Assembly (NCBI RefSeq): GCF_910578895.1
Contig: NZ_CAJTSC010000049.1
Span: 1-21,785 of the forward strand
DNA: 21,785 nucleotides
Direction: 5' to 3'
From: an uncultured Bacteroides sp.
Lineage (GTDB): Bacteria; Bacteroidota; Bacteroidia; Bacteroidales; Bacteroidaceae
Shown: in pieces, positions 1 through 7,884 of the stretch
Position numbering within the stretch: position 1 is the first letter of the stretch
Layout of the letters: each line of letters starts with the position of its first letter
The notes under the pieces: model-generated
Databases searched by the model: none
What the model was told of the DNA's origin: nothing
What the model saw: only the letters and a program-made list of their open reading frames with translations
Program-made: the position numbers and the translations under genes

Positions 1-41
1 TGATTTCATTTTATCATTGCTATCTCTCTCGATTGCGGTTG

Positions 42-71
42 CAAAGGTAGGCGTTTTTTTTGAATCTGCAA
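42..71 (-). promoter_or_regulatory. Possible promoter for a gene leaving the left edge
   Basis: Read on the minus strand, positions 49-42 give TACCTTTG, a full match to the Bacteroides -7 consensus TAnnTTTG. A TTGC at 71-68 lies 18 bp upstream as a weak -33 element. A minus-strand ATG-AAA-TCA at positions 9-1 could be the start of the gene it serves, but only three codons are visible. The match to the -7 box is seen directly; the gene is inferred. Confidence 0.45.
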
Positions 72-285
72 TAGCTGTGGCAAACTTTTTTTTGAGGATT
101 TTGGCGTGTGTGTACTTTATGCTCTCATATATAGATTGTTGAGAGAAATGGAAATTTTGTGATTTAACAACTATTTAGGATATTGTTTGTATAACATTTA
201 GGTAGTATTTAGTGTTTGATTGGGAATTTGTATATAGAGAAAACGAAACAAATCGCGCCTACTTTTAAACTTTATGCTTGAAATG

Positions 286-316
286 TTCGTTGTTTTGCAA
301 TAAATCGTTATTTTTG
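286..316 (+). promoter_or_regulatory. Promoter of purU-his operon
   Basis: TATTTTTG at 309-316 matches the Bacteroides -7 consensus TAnnTTTG, and TTCG at 286-289 sits 19 bp upstream as a one-mismatch -33 box (consensus TTTG). Transcription would start near 323, leaving a leader of about 45 nt before purU. The rest of 1-369 is AT-rich and I see no gene, riboswitch fold or his-type leader peptide in it. Confidence 0.5.
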
Positions 317-369
317 CGAACTCAAAACAAGAATGTTGTAATTAGAAAACTATAAAAAGAGATTTTAGG

Positions 370-1227
370 ATGATGAAAACGGCAAAACTGTTACTTCACT
401 GTCCCGATAAGCCGGGTATCTTGGCAGAAGTAACAGACTTTATAACGGTGAACAAGGGTAATATTATCTATTTGGATCAGTATGTGGACCACGTAGAGAA
501 CATTTTTTTCATGCGTATTGAGTGGGAATTGGAAAACTTTCTGGTTCCTCAGGAGAAAATAGAGGATTATTTTGAGACGTTGTATGCGCAGAAATACGGG
601 ATGAATTTCCGTCTTTACTTTTCGGATACAAAACCGCGTATGGCTATTTTTGTGTCAAAGATGTCGCATTGCCTGTTTGATCTGCTGGCACGTTATACGG
701 CAGGTGAATGGAATGTGGAGATACCTCTTATAATAAGTAATCATCCGGATTTGCAGCACGTGGCAGAACGTTTCGGCATACCTTTCTACCTTTTTCCTAT
801 TACAAAGGAGACAAAAGAGGAACAGGAGAAGAAAGAAATGGAGCTGCTCGCCAAGTATAAAGTAAATTTTATCGTATTGGCGCGTTACATGCAGGTCATT
901 TCCGAGAAAATGATAGATGCTTACCCTAACCGCATTATTAATATCCACCATTCTTTCCTTCCGGCGTTTGTAGGGGCAAAACCCTATCATGCAGCGTTCG
1001 AACGTGGTGTGAAGATTATCGGTGCCACCAGCCATTACGTTACTACGGAACTGGACGCGGGACCTATTATCGAACAGGATGTAGTGCGCATCACTCATAA
1101 AGATACTGTACAGGACTTGGTGAATAAAGGCAAGGATTTGGAGAAGATAGTCCTTTCGCGTGCCGTTCAGAAACATATCGAACGCAAGGTGTTGGCGTAT
1201 AAGAACAAGACCGTAATATTTAATTAA
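370..1227 (+). CDS. purU: Formyltetrahydrofolate deformylase
   Basis: PurU hydrolyses 10-formyl-THF to formate and THF in the cytoplasm, adjusting one-carbon pools. The 285-residue protein has the usual two-part layout: an N-terminal ACT-like domain (about residues 5-80, beginning KLLLHCPDKPGI) and a C-terminal formyltransferase fold. The formyltransferase signature is clear near residues 190-235: NIHHSFLPAF with the catalytic Asn/His, then GATSHYVTTELDAGPII with the catalytic Asp. Length is normal for the family (about 280-290). Two ATGs lie in tandem at 370 and 373; either may be used, after the purine-rich TTTTAGG. It starts a same-strand run with hisH only 11 bp downstream, which links one-carbon supply to AICAR made by the HisH/HisF step. 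GART (PurN) is related, but the ACT domain favours PurU. Confidence 0.93.
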   Translation: MMKTAKLLLHCPDKPGILAEVTDFITVNKGNIIYLDQYVDHVENIFFMRIEWELENFLVPQEKIEDYFETLYAQKYGMNFRLYFSDTKPRMAIFVSKMSHCLFDLLARYTAGEWNVEIPLIISNHPDLQHVAERFGIPFYLFPITKETKEEQEKKEMELLAKYKVNFIVLARYMQVISEKMIDAYPNRIINIHHSFLPAFVGAKPYHAAFERGVKIIGATSHYVTTELDAGPIIEQDVVRITHKDTVQDLVNKGKDLEKIVLSRAVQKHIERKVLAYKNKTVIFN

Positions 1228-1238
1228 TCAGTTGATGG

Positions 1239-1829
1239 ATGAAGGTTGCAGTTGTCAAATATAATGCCGGTAATATCCGTTCGGTGGATTATGCGCTGAA
1301 ACGTTTGGGTGTTGAGGCTGAGATTACGGCAGATGAAACGGTGTTGCGTGCTGCGGATAAAGTTATTTTTCCCGGAGTGGGAGAGGCGGAAACCACCATG
1401 AATTTTCTGAATGCCGAGGGGATGGGCCGATTGATAAAGGAATTGCGCCAACCGGTATTGGGCATCTGTTTGGGCATGCAGTTGATGTGTCGCCATTCGG
1501 AAGAAGGAAATGTGGACTGTCTCGGGATTTTCGATACCGATGTGAAACGTTTTGTCTCGCAAAGGCATGAGGATAAAGTGCCTCATATGGGTTGGAATAC
1601 GATTACGCAGACTGACAGTGCCCTTTTCAAAGGATTTTCAAAGGAAGAGTTTGTCTATTTTGTACATAGCTTTTACGTTCCGGTCAACAGTTATACGGCT
1701 GCCGTAACGGATTATATACTTCCGTTCAGTGCCGCTTTGCATAAGGATAACTACTACGCCACTCAATTCCATCCCGAAAAGAGTGGAAGCGTAGGCGAAC
1801 GTATCCTGCAGAATTTTCTGGACTTATAG
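1239..1829 (+). CDS. hisH: Imidazole glycerol phosphate synthase, glutaminase subunit
   Basis: HisH is the class I glutamine amidotransferase half of IGP synthase. It hydrolyses glutamine and channels ammonia to HisF. The 196-residue protein carries the nucleophile Cys77 in GICLGMQL, and the His178/Glu180 pair in QFHPEKSG, completing the Cys-His-Glu triad. The oxyanion-strand segment PGVGEA lies near residues 45-50. Length is normal (about 195-205). It sits 11 bp after purU and 53 bp before hisA; its partner hisF is third in line. The hisH-hisA gap holds a low-complexity AATTC-type tract of the kind often seen between Bacteroides genes. Confidence 0.96.
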   Translation: MKVAVVKYNAGNIRSVDYALKRLGVEAEITADETVLRAADKVIFPGVGEAETTMNFLNAEGMGRLIKELRQPVLGICLGMQLMCRHSEEGNVDCLGIFDTDVKRFVSQRHEDKVPHMGWNTITQTDSALFKGFSKEEFVYFVHSFYVPVNSYTAAVTDYILPFSAALHKDNYYATQFHPEKSGSVGERILQNFLDL

Positions 1830-1882
1830 GTAAAAGGGTTTGCTGCCTGATAATTCAAAATTCATAATTCGCAATTAGTCAA

Positions 1883-2605
1883 ATGATAGAATTAATTCCC
1901 GCTATTGATATCATCGATGGAAAGTGCGTACGCCTTTCTCAGGGTGACTATGGTAGTAAGATAGTGTATAACGAGAACCCTGTAGAGGTGGCTAAGGAAC
2001 TTGAAGCGCATGGCATCCGCCGTCTTCATGTGGTAGACCTTGACGGAGCCGCTTCCCATCATGTGGTGAATTACCGCGTACTGGAGCAGATTGCTTCCCG
2101 CACTTCTTTGGTTATAGACTTCGGCGGCGGGTTGAAAAGCGATGAAGATTTAGTCATTGCCTTTGAGAGCGGTGCGCAAATGGTAACGGGCGGCAGTATT
2201 GCCGTAAAGAACCCGGAGCGTTTCTGCCACTGGTTGCAGACATACGGTTCTGAAAAAATTATTCTGGGTGCGGATGTCAAAGACTATAAGATAGCTGTCA
2301 ACGGTTGGAAAGACGAGAGTGCTTGCGAACTGTTTCCTTTTTTGAAAGATTATGTAGGGAAAGGTATCCGCAAGGTTGTTTGTACGGACATCAGTTGTGA
2401 TGGTATGTTGCAAGGTCCTTCCATACCTCTTTATAAAGAAATACTGGAAACGCATCCCGACCTCTACCTCATAGCCAGCGGCGGAGTGAGTTGTGTCGAT
2501 GATATTCGTCGGTTGGAAACTGCGGGTGTGCCTGCCGTCATTTTTGGTAAGGCGCTGTATGAAGGATGTATAACTTTTAAGGAACTGGAAAGGATTATGA
2601 TTTAA
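1883..2605 (+). CDS. hisA: ProFAR isomerase (HisA)
   Basis: HisA converts N'-ProFAR to PRFAR by an Amadori rearrangement, the step directly before HisF/HisH. The 240-residue protein is a (beta/alpha)8 barrel with the expected acidic pair: Asp9 in PAIDIIDGK and Asp169 in TDISCDGM. Phosphate-binding glycines are visible in the two half-barrels (GGGLKS near 81-86 and ASGGVS near 198-203). Length is typical. It is told apart from its paralogue HisF by the start MIELIPAIDI rather than RIIPCLDI. The ATG at 1883 follows a short AT-rich spacer, and translation may depend on upstream hisH. Confidence 0.96.
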   Translation: MIELIPAIDIIDGKCVRLSQGDYGSKIVYNENPVEVAKELEAHGIRRLHVVDLDGAASHHVVNYRVLEQIASRTSLVIDFGGGLKSDEDLVIAFESGAQMVTGGSIAVKNPERFCHWLQTYGSEKIILGADVKDYKIAVNGWKDESACELFPFLKDYVGKGIRKVVCTDISCDGMLQGPSIPLYKEILETHPDLYLIASGGVSCVDDIRRLETAGVPAVIFGKALYEGCITFKELERIMI

Positions 2606-2656
2606 GATTTTAGATTTCAAATTCAAATGTCATACCAAATCGGAAATCTAAAATTT
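2605..2656 (+). repeat. Inverted repeat in hisA-hisF gap
   Basis: Arms 2605-2618 (AGATTTTAGATTTC) and 2643-2656 (GAAATCTAAAATTT) pair over 14 bp with one G:U, around a 24-nt AT-rich loop. The left arm begins on the last base of the hisA stop codon. There is no T-run and hisF follows at once, so it is unlikely to be a full terminator. It may affect mRNA stability between the two cistrons or may be spread low-complexity filler. Confidence 0.5.
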
Positions 2657-2669
2657 AAAATAAAGAAGA

Positions 2670-3428
2670 ATGTTAGCAAAAAGAATTATTCCCTGTCTTG
2701 ATATCAAAGACGGGCAGACCGTAAAAGGAACTAATTTCGTAAACTTGCGTTGTGCAGGCGACCCGGTTGATTTGGCGCGTGCTTATAGCGAGCAAGGTGC
2801 CGATGAATTGGTCTTTTTGGATATTACGGCAAGTTTCGAGGGACGTAAGACGTTTGCCGAATTAGTGAAGCGCATTGCTTCCAATATCAGCATACCTTTT
2901 ACGGTAGGTGGTGGAATCCATGAGTTAAGCGATGTGGACCGGCTGCTGAATGCCGGTGCAGACAAAATATCTATCAACTCTTCTGCCATTCGTCATCCAG
3001 GATTGATTGATGAGATTGCCAAGCATTTTGGTTCGCAAGTCTGTGTGTTGGCGGTCGATGCCAAGCAGACGGAAAAAGGCTGGTGGTGCTACCTTAACGG
3101 CGGGCGTGTGGAGACGGATAAAGAACTTTTTTCTTGGACAAAAGAAGCGCAGGAACGTGGTGCGGGCGAGGTGCTTTTTACCAGCATGAACCATGACGGC
3201 GTAAAGACCGGATACGCTAATGAAGCCCTTGCCACCCTTGCCGACAGGCTTTCCATACCTGTTATCGCATCCGGCGGAGCAGGTGCGAAAGAACATTTCC
3301 GTGATGTCTTTCTGGAAGGAAAGGCAGATGCGGCTTTGGCTGCCAGTGTTTTTCATTTCGGAGAAATTAAAATTCCCGATTTAAAATCGTATCTTTGCGC
3401 GCAAGGAATCGCAATGCGCCAAATTTGA
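2670..3428 (+). CDS. hisF: Imidazole glycerol phosphate synthase, cyclase subunit
   Basis: HisF uses ammonia from HisH to cleave and cyclise PRFAR into imidazole glycerol phosphate and AICAR, feeding both histidine and purine synthesis. The 252-residue barrel has both catalytic aspartates at the classical places: Asp11 in RIIPCLDIKDG and Asp130 in VLAVDAK. The phosphate loops are present (TVGGGI near 78-83 and ASGGAG near 220-226). Length is normal. It pairs with HisH, encoded two genes upstream. Its last codons contain TATCTTTG (3390-3397), a perfect -7 box match that could drive hisIE, but no -33 box is found at the right distance. Confidence 0.97.
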   Translation: MLAKRIIPCLDIKDGQTVKGTNFVNLRCAGDPVDLARAYSEQGADELVFLDITASFEGRKTFAELVKRIASNISIPFTVGGGIHELSDVDRLLNAGADKISINSSAIRHPGLIDEIAKHFGSQVCVLAVDAKQTEKGWWCYLNGGRVETDKELFSWTKEAQERGAGEVLFTSMNHDGVKTGYANEALATLADRLSIPVIASGGAGAKEHFRDVFLEGKADAALAASVFHFGEIKIPDLKSYLCAQGIAMRQI

Positions 3429-3490
3429 AAACAATGGTTGGGAGAAGTGATAAGGCGATAAAGTGATTATACCTAATAATATATATAAAG

Positions 3491-4099
3491 ATGTTGGACT
3501 TTGACAAAATGAACGGACTCGTTCCGGCAATCATACAAGATGCTGATACAGCAAAGGTGCTGATGTTGGGTTTCATGAACAAGGAAGCATACGACAAGAC
3601 GGTGGAAACCGGTAAGGTGACTTTCTTTAGCCGTACCAAGAACCGCCTTTGGACCAAAGGAGAGGAGAGTGGCAATTTTCTGAATGTAGTTTCCATAAAG
3701 GAAGATTGCGATAAGGACACGTTGCTTATCCAGGTACATCCGGTAGGACCGGTTTGCCACACAGGCACGGATACTTGCTGGGGCGAGAAGAACGAACAGC
3801 CCGTTATGTTTCTGAAACTTCTTCAGGACTTCATTGACAAGCGTCATGCCGAAATGCCGGAAGGCTCTTACACTACCAGCCTGTTTCAGTCCGGTGTCAA
3901 CAAAATGGCGCAGAAGGTAGGCGAAGAGGCGGTTGAGACGGTTATTGAAGCTTGCAATGGTACTGATGAACGCTTGATATACGAAGGGGCTGACTTGTTG
4001 TACCACCTCATCGTACTGCTGACCTCTAAAGGCTATCGTATCGAAGATTTGGCGCGTGAGTTGGAAGAACGCCATAGTGCGAGTTGGAAAAAACACTGA
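3491..4099 (+). CDS. hisI: Bifunctional PRA-CH / PRA-PH (HisIE)
   Basis: This fused enzyme performs steps 2 and 3 of histidine synthesis: HisE splits pyrophosphate from PR-ATP, and HisI opens the ring of PR-AMP. The 202 residues divide into an N-terminal cyclohydrolase (about 1-105) and a C-terminal pyrophosphohydrolase (about 112-200). The first has the FFSRTKNRLWTKGE segment and metal-binding cysteines in the EDCDKDTLL and GPVCHTGTDTCW motifs. The second has the helical NTP-PPase-like signature QKVGEEAVETVIEA and DLLYHLIVLL. The fusion (also written hisIE) is standard in Bacteroidetes and enterobacteria. It is 62 bp after hisF; hisG, hisD, hisC and hisB are not in this window. Confidence 0.96.
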   Translation: MLDFDKMNGLVPAIIQDADTAKVLMLGFMNKEAYDKTVETGKVTFFSRTKNRLWTKGEESGNFLNVVSIKEDCDKDTLLIQVHPVGPVCHTGTDTCWGEKNEQPVMFLKLLQDFIDKRHAEMPEGSYTTSLFQSGVNKMAQKVGEEAVETVIEACNGTDERLIYEGADLLYHLIVLLTSKGYRIEDLARELEERHSASWKKH

Positions 4100-4127
4100 T
4101 AATTAAAGGTTAAAAATAAAAGCGGGA

Positions 4128-4838
4128 ATGGACGCTGAAACGCTGATACGATATAAAGATGTGGAGATACACCAGCAGGAACTGTGTGTGTTGAACGATG
4201 TGAACTTGGAACTGCACAAGGGAGAGTTTGTTTACCTTATCGGTAAAGTCGGTTCGGGCAAGACGAGCCTGCTTAAGACTTTTTACGGCGAACTGGATGT
4301 TGCGGCGGGTGAAGCCGAGGTACTGGGATATGATATGTTGCATATCAAACGCAAGCATGTTCCGCAGTTGCGCCGTAAGTTAGGTATTGTCTTTCAGGAT
4401 TTCCAACTGCTTACCGACCGTACGGTGTACGACAACCTTGAATTTGTGCTTCGTGCCACCGGATGGAAAAACAAGGGAGAGATAAAGGAACGAATCGATG
4501 AAGTATTGCAACTGGTAGGCATGAGCAATAAGGGGTATAAATACCCTAATGAACTGTCGGGGGGGGAACAGCAACGTATTGTGATAGCGCGTGCCATGCT
4601 CAACTCTCCGGAAGTGATTCTTGCCGATGAACCTACGGGAAACTTGGATGTGGAGACAGGCTTTGCCATAACCCGGCTTTTGCATAGTATCAGTGCGGCA
4701 GGTTCGCTTGTCATTATGACTACGCACAACATGCAGTTGCTTTGGGAGTATCCGGGACGCGTATATCGTTGTGCCGACCATTTGATAACGGATGTAACGG
4801 GGCAATACTCCATAGCGCCGTCAACAATAGAAGAATAA
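4128..4838 (+). CDS. ftsE: FtsE-type ABC transporter ATP-binding protein
   Basis: The 236-residue ABC ATPase has Walker A GKVGSGKT (39-46), Q-loop Gln90 in VFQDFQLL, signature LSGGEQQR (143-150), Walker B VILADE (163-168) and H-loop His200. The stretch LRRKLGIVFQDFQLLTDRT resembles E. coli FtsE closely. In known systems FtsE works with the membrane protein FtsX at the inner face of the membrane to activate cell-wall hydrolases during division. No FtsX-like gene is adjacent, so the partner must be encoded elsewhere; other small ABC families (LolD, MacB-type) cannot be ruled out entirely. It lies 28 bp after hisIE and 35 bp before lysC, probably cotranscribed. Confidence 0.8.
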   Translation: MDAETLIRYKDVEIHQQELCVLNDVNLELHKGEFVYLIGKVGSGKTSLLKTFYGELDVAAGEAEVLGYDMLHIKRKHVPQLRRKLGIVFQDFQLLTDRTVYDNLEFVLRATGWKNKGEIKERIDEVLQLVGMSNKGYKYPNELSGGEQQRIVIARAMLNSPEVILADEPTGNLDVETGFAITRLLHSISAAGSLVIMTTHNMQLLWEYPGRVYRCADHLITDVTGQYSIAPSTIEE

Positions 4839-4873
4839 ACAAAATTATATAACATTTTAATACAGGAACGAAA

Positions 4874-6193
4874 ATGAAAGTTTTAAAGTTTGGAGGTACT
4901 TCAGTAGGTTCGGCTCAGCGAATTAAGGAAGTAGCCAAATTGATTGCCGATGGTGAACGTAAGATTGTGGTTCTCTCTGCCATGTCGGGTACCACAAACA
5001 CATTGGTTGAGATTTCGGACTATCTGTACAAGAAAAATCCGGAAGGTGCTAACGAGATTATCAACAGGCTGGAAGCGAAATATCGCCAGCACATTGATGA
5101 ACTCTATGCCACTCCCGAATATAAACAGAAGGGGCTGGAACTTATCAAATCTCATTTCGACTATATCCGTTCTTACACCAAAGACCTCTTTACACTGTTT
5201 GAGGAAAAGGTAGTGTTGGCACAAGGCGAGTTGATTTCCACTGCCATGATGAACTACTATTTGCAGGAATGCGGTGTGAAATCGGTTTTGCTTCCGGCTT
5301 TAGAATATATGCGTACGGACAAGAATGCGGAGCCCGATCCTGTGTATATTAAAGATAAACTTCAGGTTCAACTCGAACTGCATCCCGATTCTGATATTTA
5401 TATAACGCAAGGTTTCATCTGCCGCAATGCTTACGGCGAGGTAGATAACCTGCAACGTGGCGGTAGCGATTACACGGCTTCTTTGATAGGAGCTGCTGTC
5501 AATGCTTCCGAAATCCAGATATGGACGGACATTGATGGCATGCACAACAACGATCCCCGTATTGTGGACAAAACCTCTCCGGTGCGCCACCTGCATTTTG
5601 AAGAAGCGGCCGAACTGGCATACTTCGGTGCTAAAATTCTGCATCCCACCTGTATCCAACCTGCCAAGTACGCCAATATCCCTGTGCGCCTGCTCAACAC
5701 AATGGACCCAACTGCTCCGGGCACGCTTATTTCCAACGAAACGGAGAAAGGCAAAATCAAGGCAGTAGCGGCTAAGGACAATATTACAGCTATTAAAATC
5801 AAATCCAGCCGCATGCTGCTTGCTCATGGTTTCTTGCGCAAGGTATTCGAAATCTTTGAAAGTTACCAGACTTCTATCGACATGATTTGTACGTCCGAGG
5901 TAGGTGTGTCCGTTTCTATTGACAACACCAAGCACCTGAATGAGATTTTGGATGATTTGAAGAAATACGGTACGGTGACGGTAGATAAAGAGATGTGTAT
6001 CATCTGTGTGGTAGGCGACCTTGAATGGGAGAATGTCGGCTTCGAAGCGAAGGCACTCGATGCCATGCGCGATATACCGGTGCGTATGATTTCTTTCGGT
6101 GGCAGCAACTACAATATCTCTTTCCTTATTCGCGAATGCGATAAGAAACAGGCTTTGCAGTCGCTCAGCGATGCGCTGTTCAACGAGGAATAA
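4874..6193 (+). CDS. lysC: Aspartate kinase (monofunctional)
   Basis: This enzyme phosphorylates aspartate, the first step toward lysine, threonine, methionine and diaminopimelate for the cell wall. The 439-residue protein begins with KFGGTSVGS (Lys5 onward, ATP/phosphate binding) and has the RGGSDYTASL substrate loop near 196-205. The C-terminal part from about residue 300 carries two ACT-like modules (a SSRMLLAHGFLRKVFEIF stretch and the MCIICVVGDLE segment), which usually bind the feedback inhibitor. There is no homoserine dehydrogenase domain, so it is not ThrA/MetL. Proximity to lysA suggests a lysine-sensitive form, but the effector cannot be read from sequence. Its gene follows ftsE after 35 bp. 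Confidence 0.92.
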   Translation: MKVLKFGGTSVGSAQRIKEVAKLIADGERKIVVLSAMSGTTNTLVEISDYLYKKNPEGANEIINRLEAKYRQHIDELYATPEYKQKGLELIKSHFDYIRSYTKDLFTLFEEKVVLAQGELISTAMMNYYLQECGVKSVLLPALEYMRTDKNAEPDPVYIKDKLQVQLELHPDSDIYITQGFICRNAYGEVDNLQRGGSDYTASLIGAAVNASEIQIWTDIDGMHNNDPRIVDKTSPVRHLHFEEAAELAYFGAKILHPTCIQPAKYANIPVRLLNTMDPTAPGTLISNETEKGKIKAVAAKDNITAIKIKSSRMLLAHGFLRKVFEIFESYQTSIDMICTSEVGVSVSIDNTKHLNEILDDLKKYGTVTVDKEMCIICVVGDLEWENVGFEAKALDAMRDIPVRMISFGGSNYNISFLIRECDKKQALQSLSDALFNEE

Positions 6194-6210
6194 GATATCT
6201 CTTTATAAAT

Positions 6211-6285
6211 TCAGGCATGGATTGCGCGGATCTCACGGATAAGTAAATAAGAAGAAGCCGTGAAACCCATGTACTCCGTGCCTGA
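6211..6285 (+). repeat. Large imperfect inverted repeat between lysC and lysA
   Basis: Arms 6211-6238 and 6258-6285 (28 nt each, 19-nt loop) pair at 21 Watson-Crick positions plus three G:U. The outer ends TCAGGCA/TGCCTGA and inner ends TCACGG/CCGTGA are perfect. The arms carry GG-AT-type repeats ending in CACGGAT, a pattern I associate with dispersed intergenic repeats in Bacteroides genomes (knowledge, not tested here). It could act as a terminator-like or mRNA-protecting hairpin after lysC, but no T-run follows directly. Confidence 0.65.
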
Positions 6286-6344
6286 AAAATATAAAGCACC
6301 TTCTTCACTTTTTTCACTAAACCAAAGATTACATATTATATTAT

Positions 6345-7505
6345 ATGAAAGGAATATTTCCTATTGATAAATTCCGCGAATTGCGTACTCCGTTTTATTA
6401 CTACGATACGAAAGTGCTGCGCGATACTCTTGCATGTATCCGTACCGAAGCGGCTCGATATGATAACTATTCGGTGCATTATGCGGTAAAAGCCAATGCT
6501 AACCCTAAAGTGCTTACCATTATCCGCGAAAGCGGAATGGGAGCGGACTGCGTGAGCGGCGGTGAAATCCGTGCGGCAATCAAGGCGGGTTTTCCTGCCG
6601 ATAAGATTGTGTTTGCCGGTGTGGGTAAGGCAGATTGGGAGATAAATCTCGGATTGGATTACGATATATTCTGTTTTAATGTAGAGTCCGTCCCCGAGTT
6701 GGAAATCATCAATGAGTTGGCGGGCGCTAAAGGCAAGGTGGCAAATGTTGCTTTTCGTATCAATCCCAATGTAGGCGCGCATACCCATGCCAACATCACT
6801 ACCGGTTTGGCGGAAAACAAATTCGGCATCAGCATGCAGGATATGGATCATGTGATAGACGTGGCACAAGAGATGAAGAACATCAAGTTCATAGGACTGC
6901 ACTTCCATATAGGTTCGCAAATATTGGATATGGGCGATTTTGTAGCATTATGTAATCGGGTCAACGAGTTACTGGATAAGCTTGAGGCTCGCCAGATACG
7001 CATTGAACACGTCAACGTGGGTGGTGGTCTTGGTATAGATTACGGACATCCCAACCGTCAGCCCGTGCCCGACTTCAAGAGTTATTTCGAAACTTACGAC
7101 AATTGCTTGAAACTCCGTTCTTACCAGACGCTTCATTTTGAGTTGGGACGTTCGGTGGTAGGTCAGTGCGGTTCGCTTATCTCGAAAGTGCTGTATGTAA
7201 AGCATGGCACTAACAAACAGTTCGCTATTCTTGATGCGGGTATGACGGATTTGATTCGTCCTGCACTCTACCAGGCATTTCACAAGATAGAGAACATCAC
7301 TTCCGATGCTCCGCAACAGACTTATGATGTGGTAGGTCCTATTTGCGAGTCGTCCGATGTCTTTGGCAAGGCTGTCGACCTGAACGAGGTGAAACGCGGC
7401 GACCTTATCGCCCTTCGTTCTGCCGGAGCTTATGGAGAAATTATGGCCTCAGGCTATAATTGTCGTGAGTTGCCGCAAGGCTATACATCGGATGAGTTAG
7501 TATAG
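6345..7505 (+). CDS. lysA: Diaminopimelate decarboxylase
   Basis: LysA decarboxylates meso-diaminopimelate to L-lysine, the last step of the pathway that LysC opens. The 386-residue protein is a fold-type III PLP enzyme: the Schiff-base Lys49 is in YAVKANANP, the glycine-rich phosphate loop VNVGGGLGIDYG is at 223-234, and the active-site Cys334-Glu335 is in GPICESSD. Residue HIGSQ (188-192) and the ELGRS segment (266-270), which binds substrate and cofactor, are present. Length is at the short end of the family (about 385-420) but complete. It follows lysC after 151 bp that contain a hairpin, so it may have its own transcript start; the region just upstream is very AT-rich and gives no clear promoter. 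Confidence 0.94.
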   Translation: MKGIFPIDKFRELRTPFYYYDTKVLRDTLACIRTEAARYDNYSVHYAVKANANPKVLTIIRESGMGADCVSGGEIRAAIKAGFPADKIVFAGVGKADWEINLGLDYDIFCFNVESVPELEIINELAGAKGKVANVAFRINPNVGAHTHANITTGLAENKFGISMQDMDHVIDVAQEMKNIKFIGLHFHIGSQILDMGDFVALCNRVNELLDKLEARQIRIEHVNVGGGLGIDYGHPNRQPVPDFKSYFETYDNCLKLRSYQTLHFELGRSVVGQCGSLISKVLYVKHGTNKQFAILDAGMTDLIRPALYQAFHKIENITSDAPQQTYDVVGPICESSDVFGKAVDLNEVKRGDLIALRSAGAYGEIMASGYNCRELPQGYTSDELV

Positions 7506-7546
7506 ACGTATGGAAACGTTATAAAAATCCTTAAACGGAGATACTG

Positions 7547-7641
7547 AAATTCCGGTTGATATATCGTTCTGTTATTCAGAAGAGTTTGCAACGAAGAGGT
7601 TGCTTGTTTGGAATGACAGAACGATATATCAACCGGAATTT
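7547..7641 (+). repeat. Long near-perfect hairpin downstream of lysA
   Basis: Arms 7547-7577 and 7611-7641 (31 nt each) pair with no mismatch and a single G:U; the outer 26 bp are perfect. The 33-nt loop holds a second small hairpin, GCAAC (7588-7592) and GTTGC (7599-7603). A T-rich tract follows (7641-7675), so it may end lysA transcription, but the stem is far longer than a usual terminator. ATACT occurs on both sides (7541-7545 and 7646-7650), bracketing 100 bp, which could be a target-site duplication of a small mobile repeat or coincidence. Confidence 0.8.
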
Positions 7642-7712
7642 TAATATACTCTATTTCTTTTTATTTCAGATAAATTGAAAAATTATCGGCATTAAATTGT
7701 TGGCTTATTGTG

Positions 7713-7827
7713 GTGTTCCGTTGCTTTACCATGAGTACAGCGTCGCTTTATTGTAGGTACAGTGTTACTTTATCTGGGGTACGGTATTACCGTATCGACT
7801 ATATAGTACGGGGTTATTTAGGATAAA
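7713..7827 (+). repeat. Degenerate 22-nt tandem repeat
   Basis: Five consecutive units start at 7713, 7735, 7757, 7779 and 7806. Units 2 and 3 are exactly 22 nt: GTACAGCGTCGCTTTATTG.. and GTACAGTGTTACTTTATCT.., and unit 1 (GTGTTCCGTTGCTTTACC..) aligns with them. Unit 4 is 27 nt and unit 5 (GTACGGGGTTATTTAGG) is eroded. Shared pattern: GTACnGnGTTnCTTTA. There are no unique spacers, so this is not CRISPR. It lies upstream of the heparinase gene and has no known role. Confidence 0.6.
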
Positions 7828-7884
7828 CAAAAATAAAGTTGTAATGTGATGGCTATTAATACTCTATAAACTCTTTTACTTTTA

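Noticed and set aside
1830..1882. Regulatory RNA between hisH and hisA
   Set aside because: The gap is simple AATTC-type low-complexity sequence without a stable fold.
3390..3397. Internal promoter TATCTTTG in the end of hisF
   Set aside because: Perfect -7 match, but it is within coding sequence and lacks a -33 box at a suitable distance; not listed as a separate feature.
4838..4874. Lysine riboswitch before lysC
   Set aside because: Only 35 bp separate ftsE and lysC, far too short for that aptamer.
7547..7641. Invertible promoter flanked by inverted repeats, as in Bacteroides capsule loci
   Set aside because: The segment between the arms is only 33 nt, holds no promoter consensus, and no recombinase gene is near.
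7713..7827. Short CRISPR array
   Set aside because: Units are contiguous and degenerate with no unique spacers between identical repeats, and no cas gene is present.
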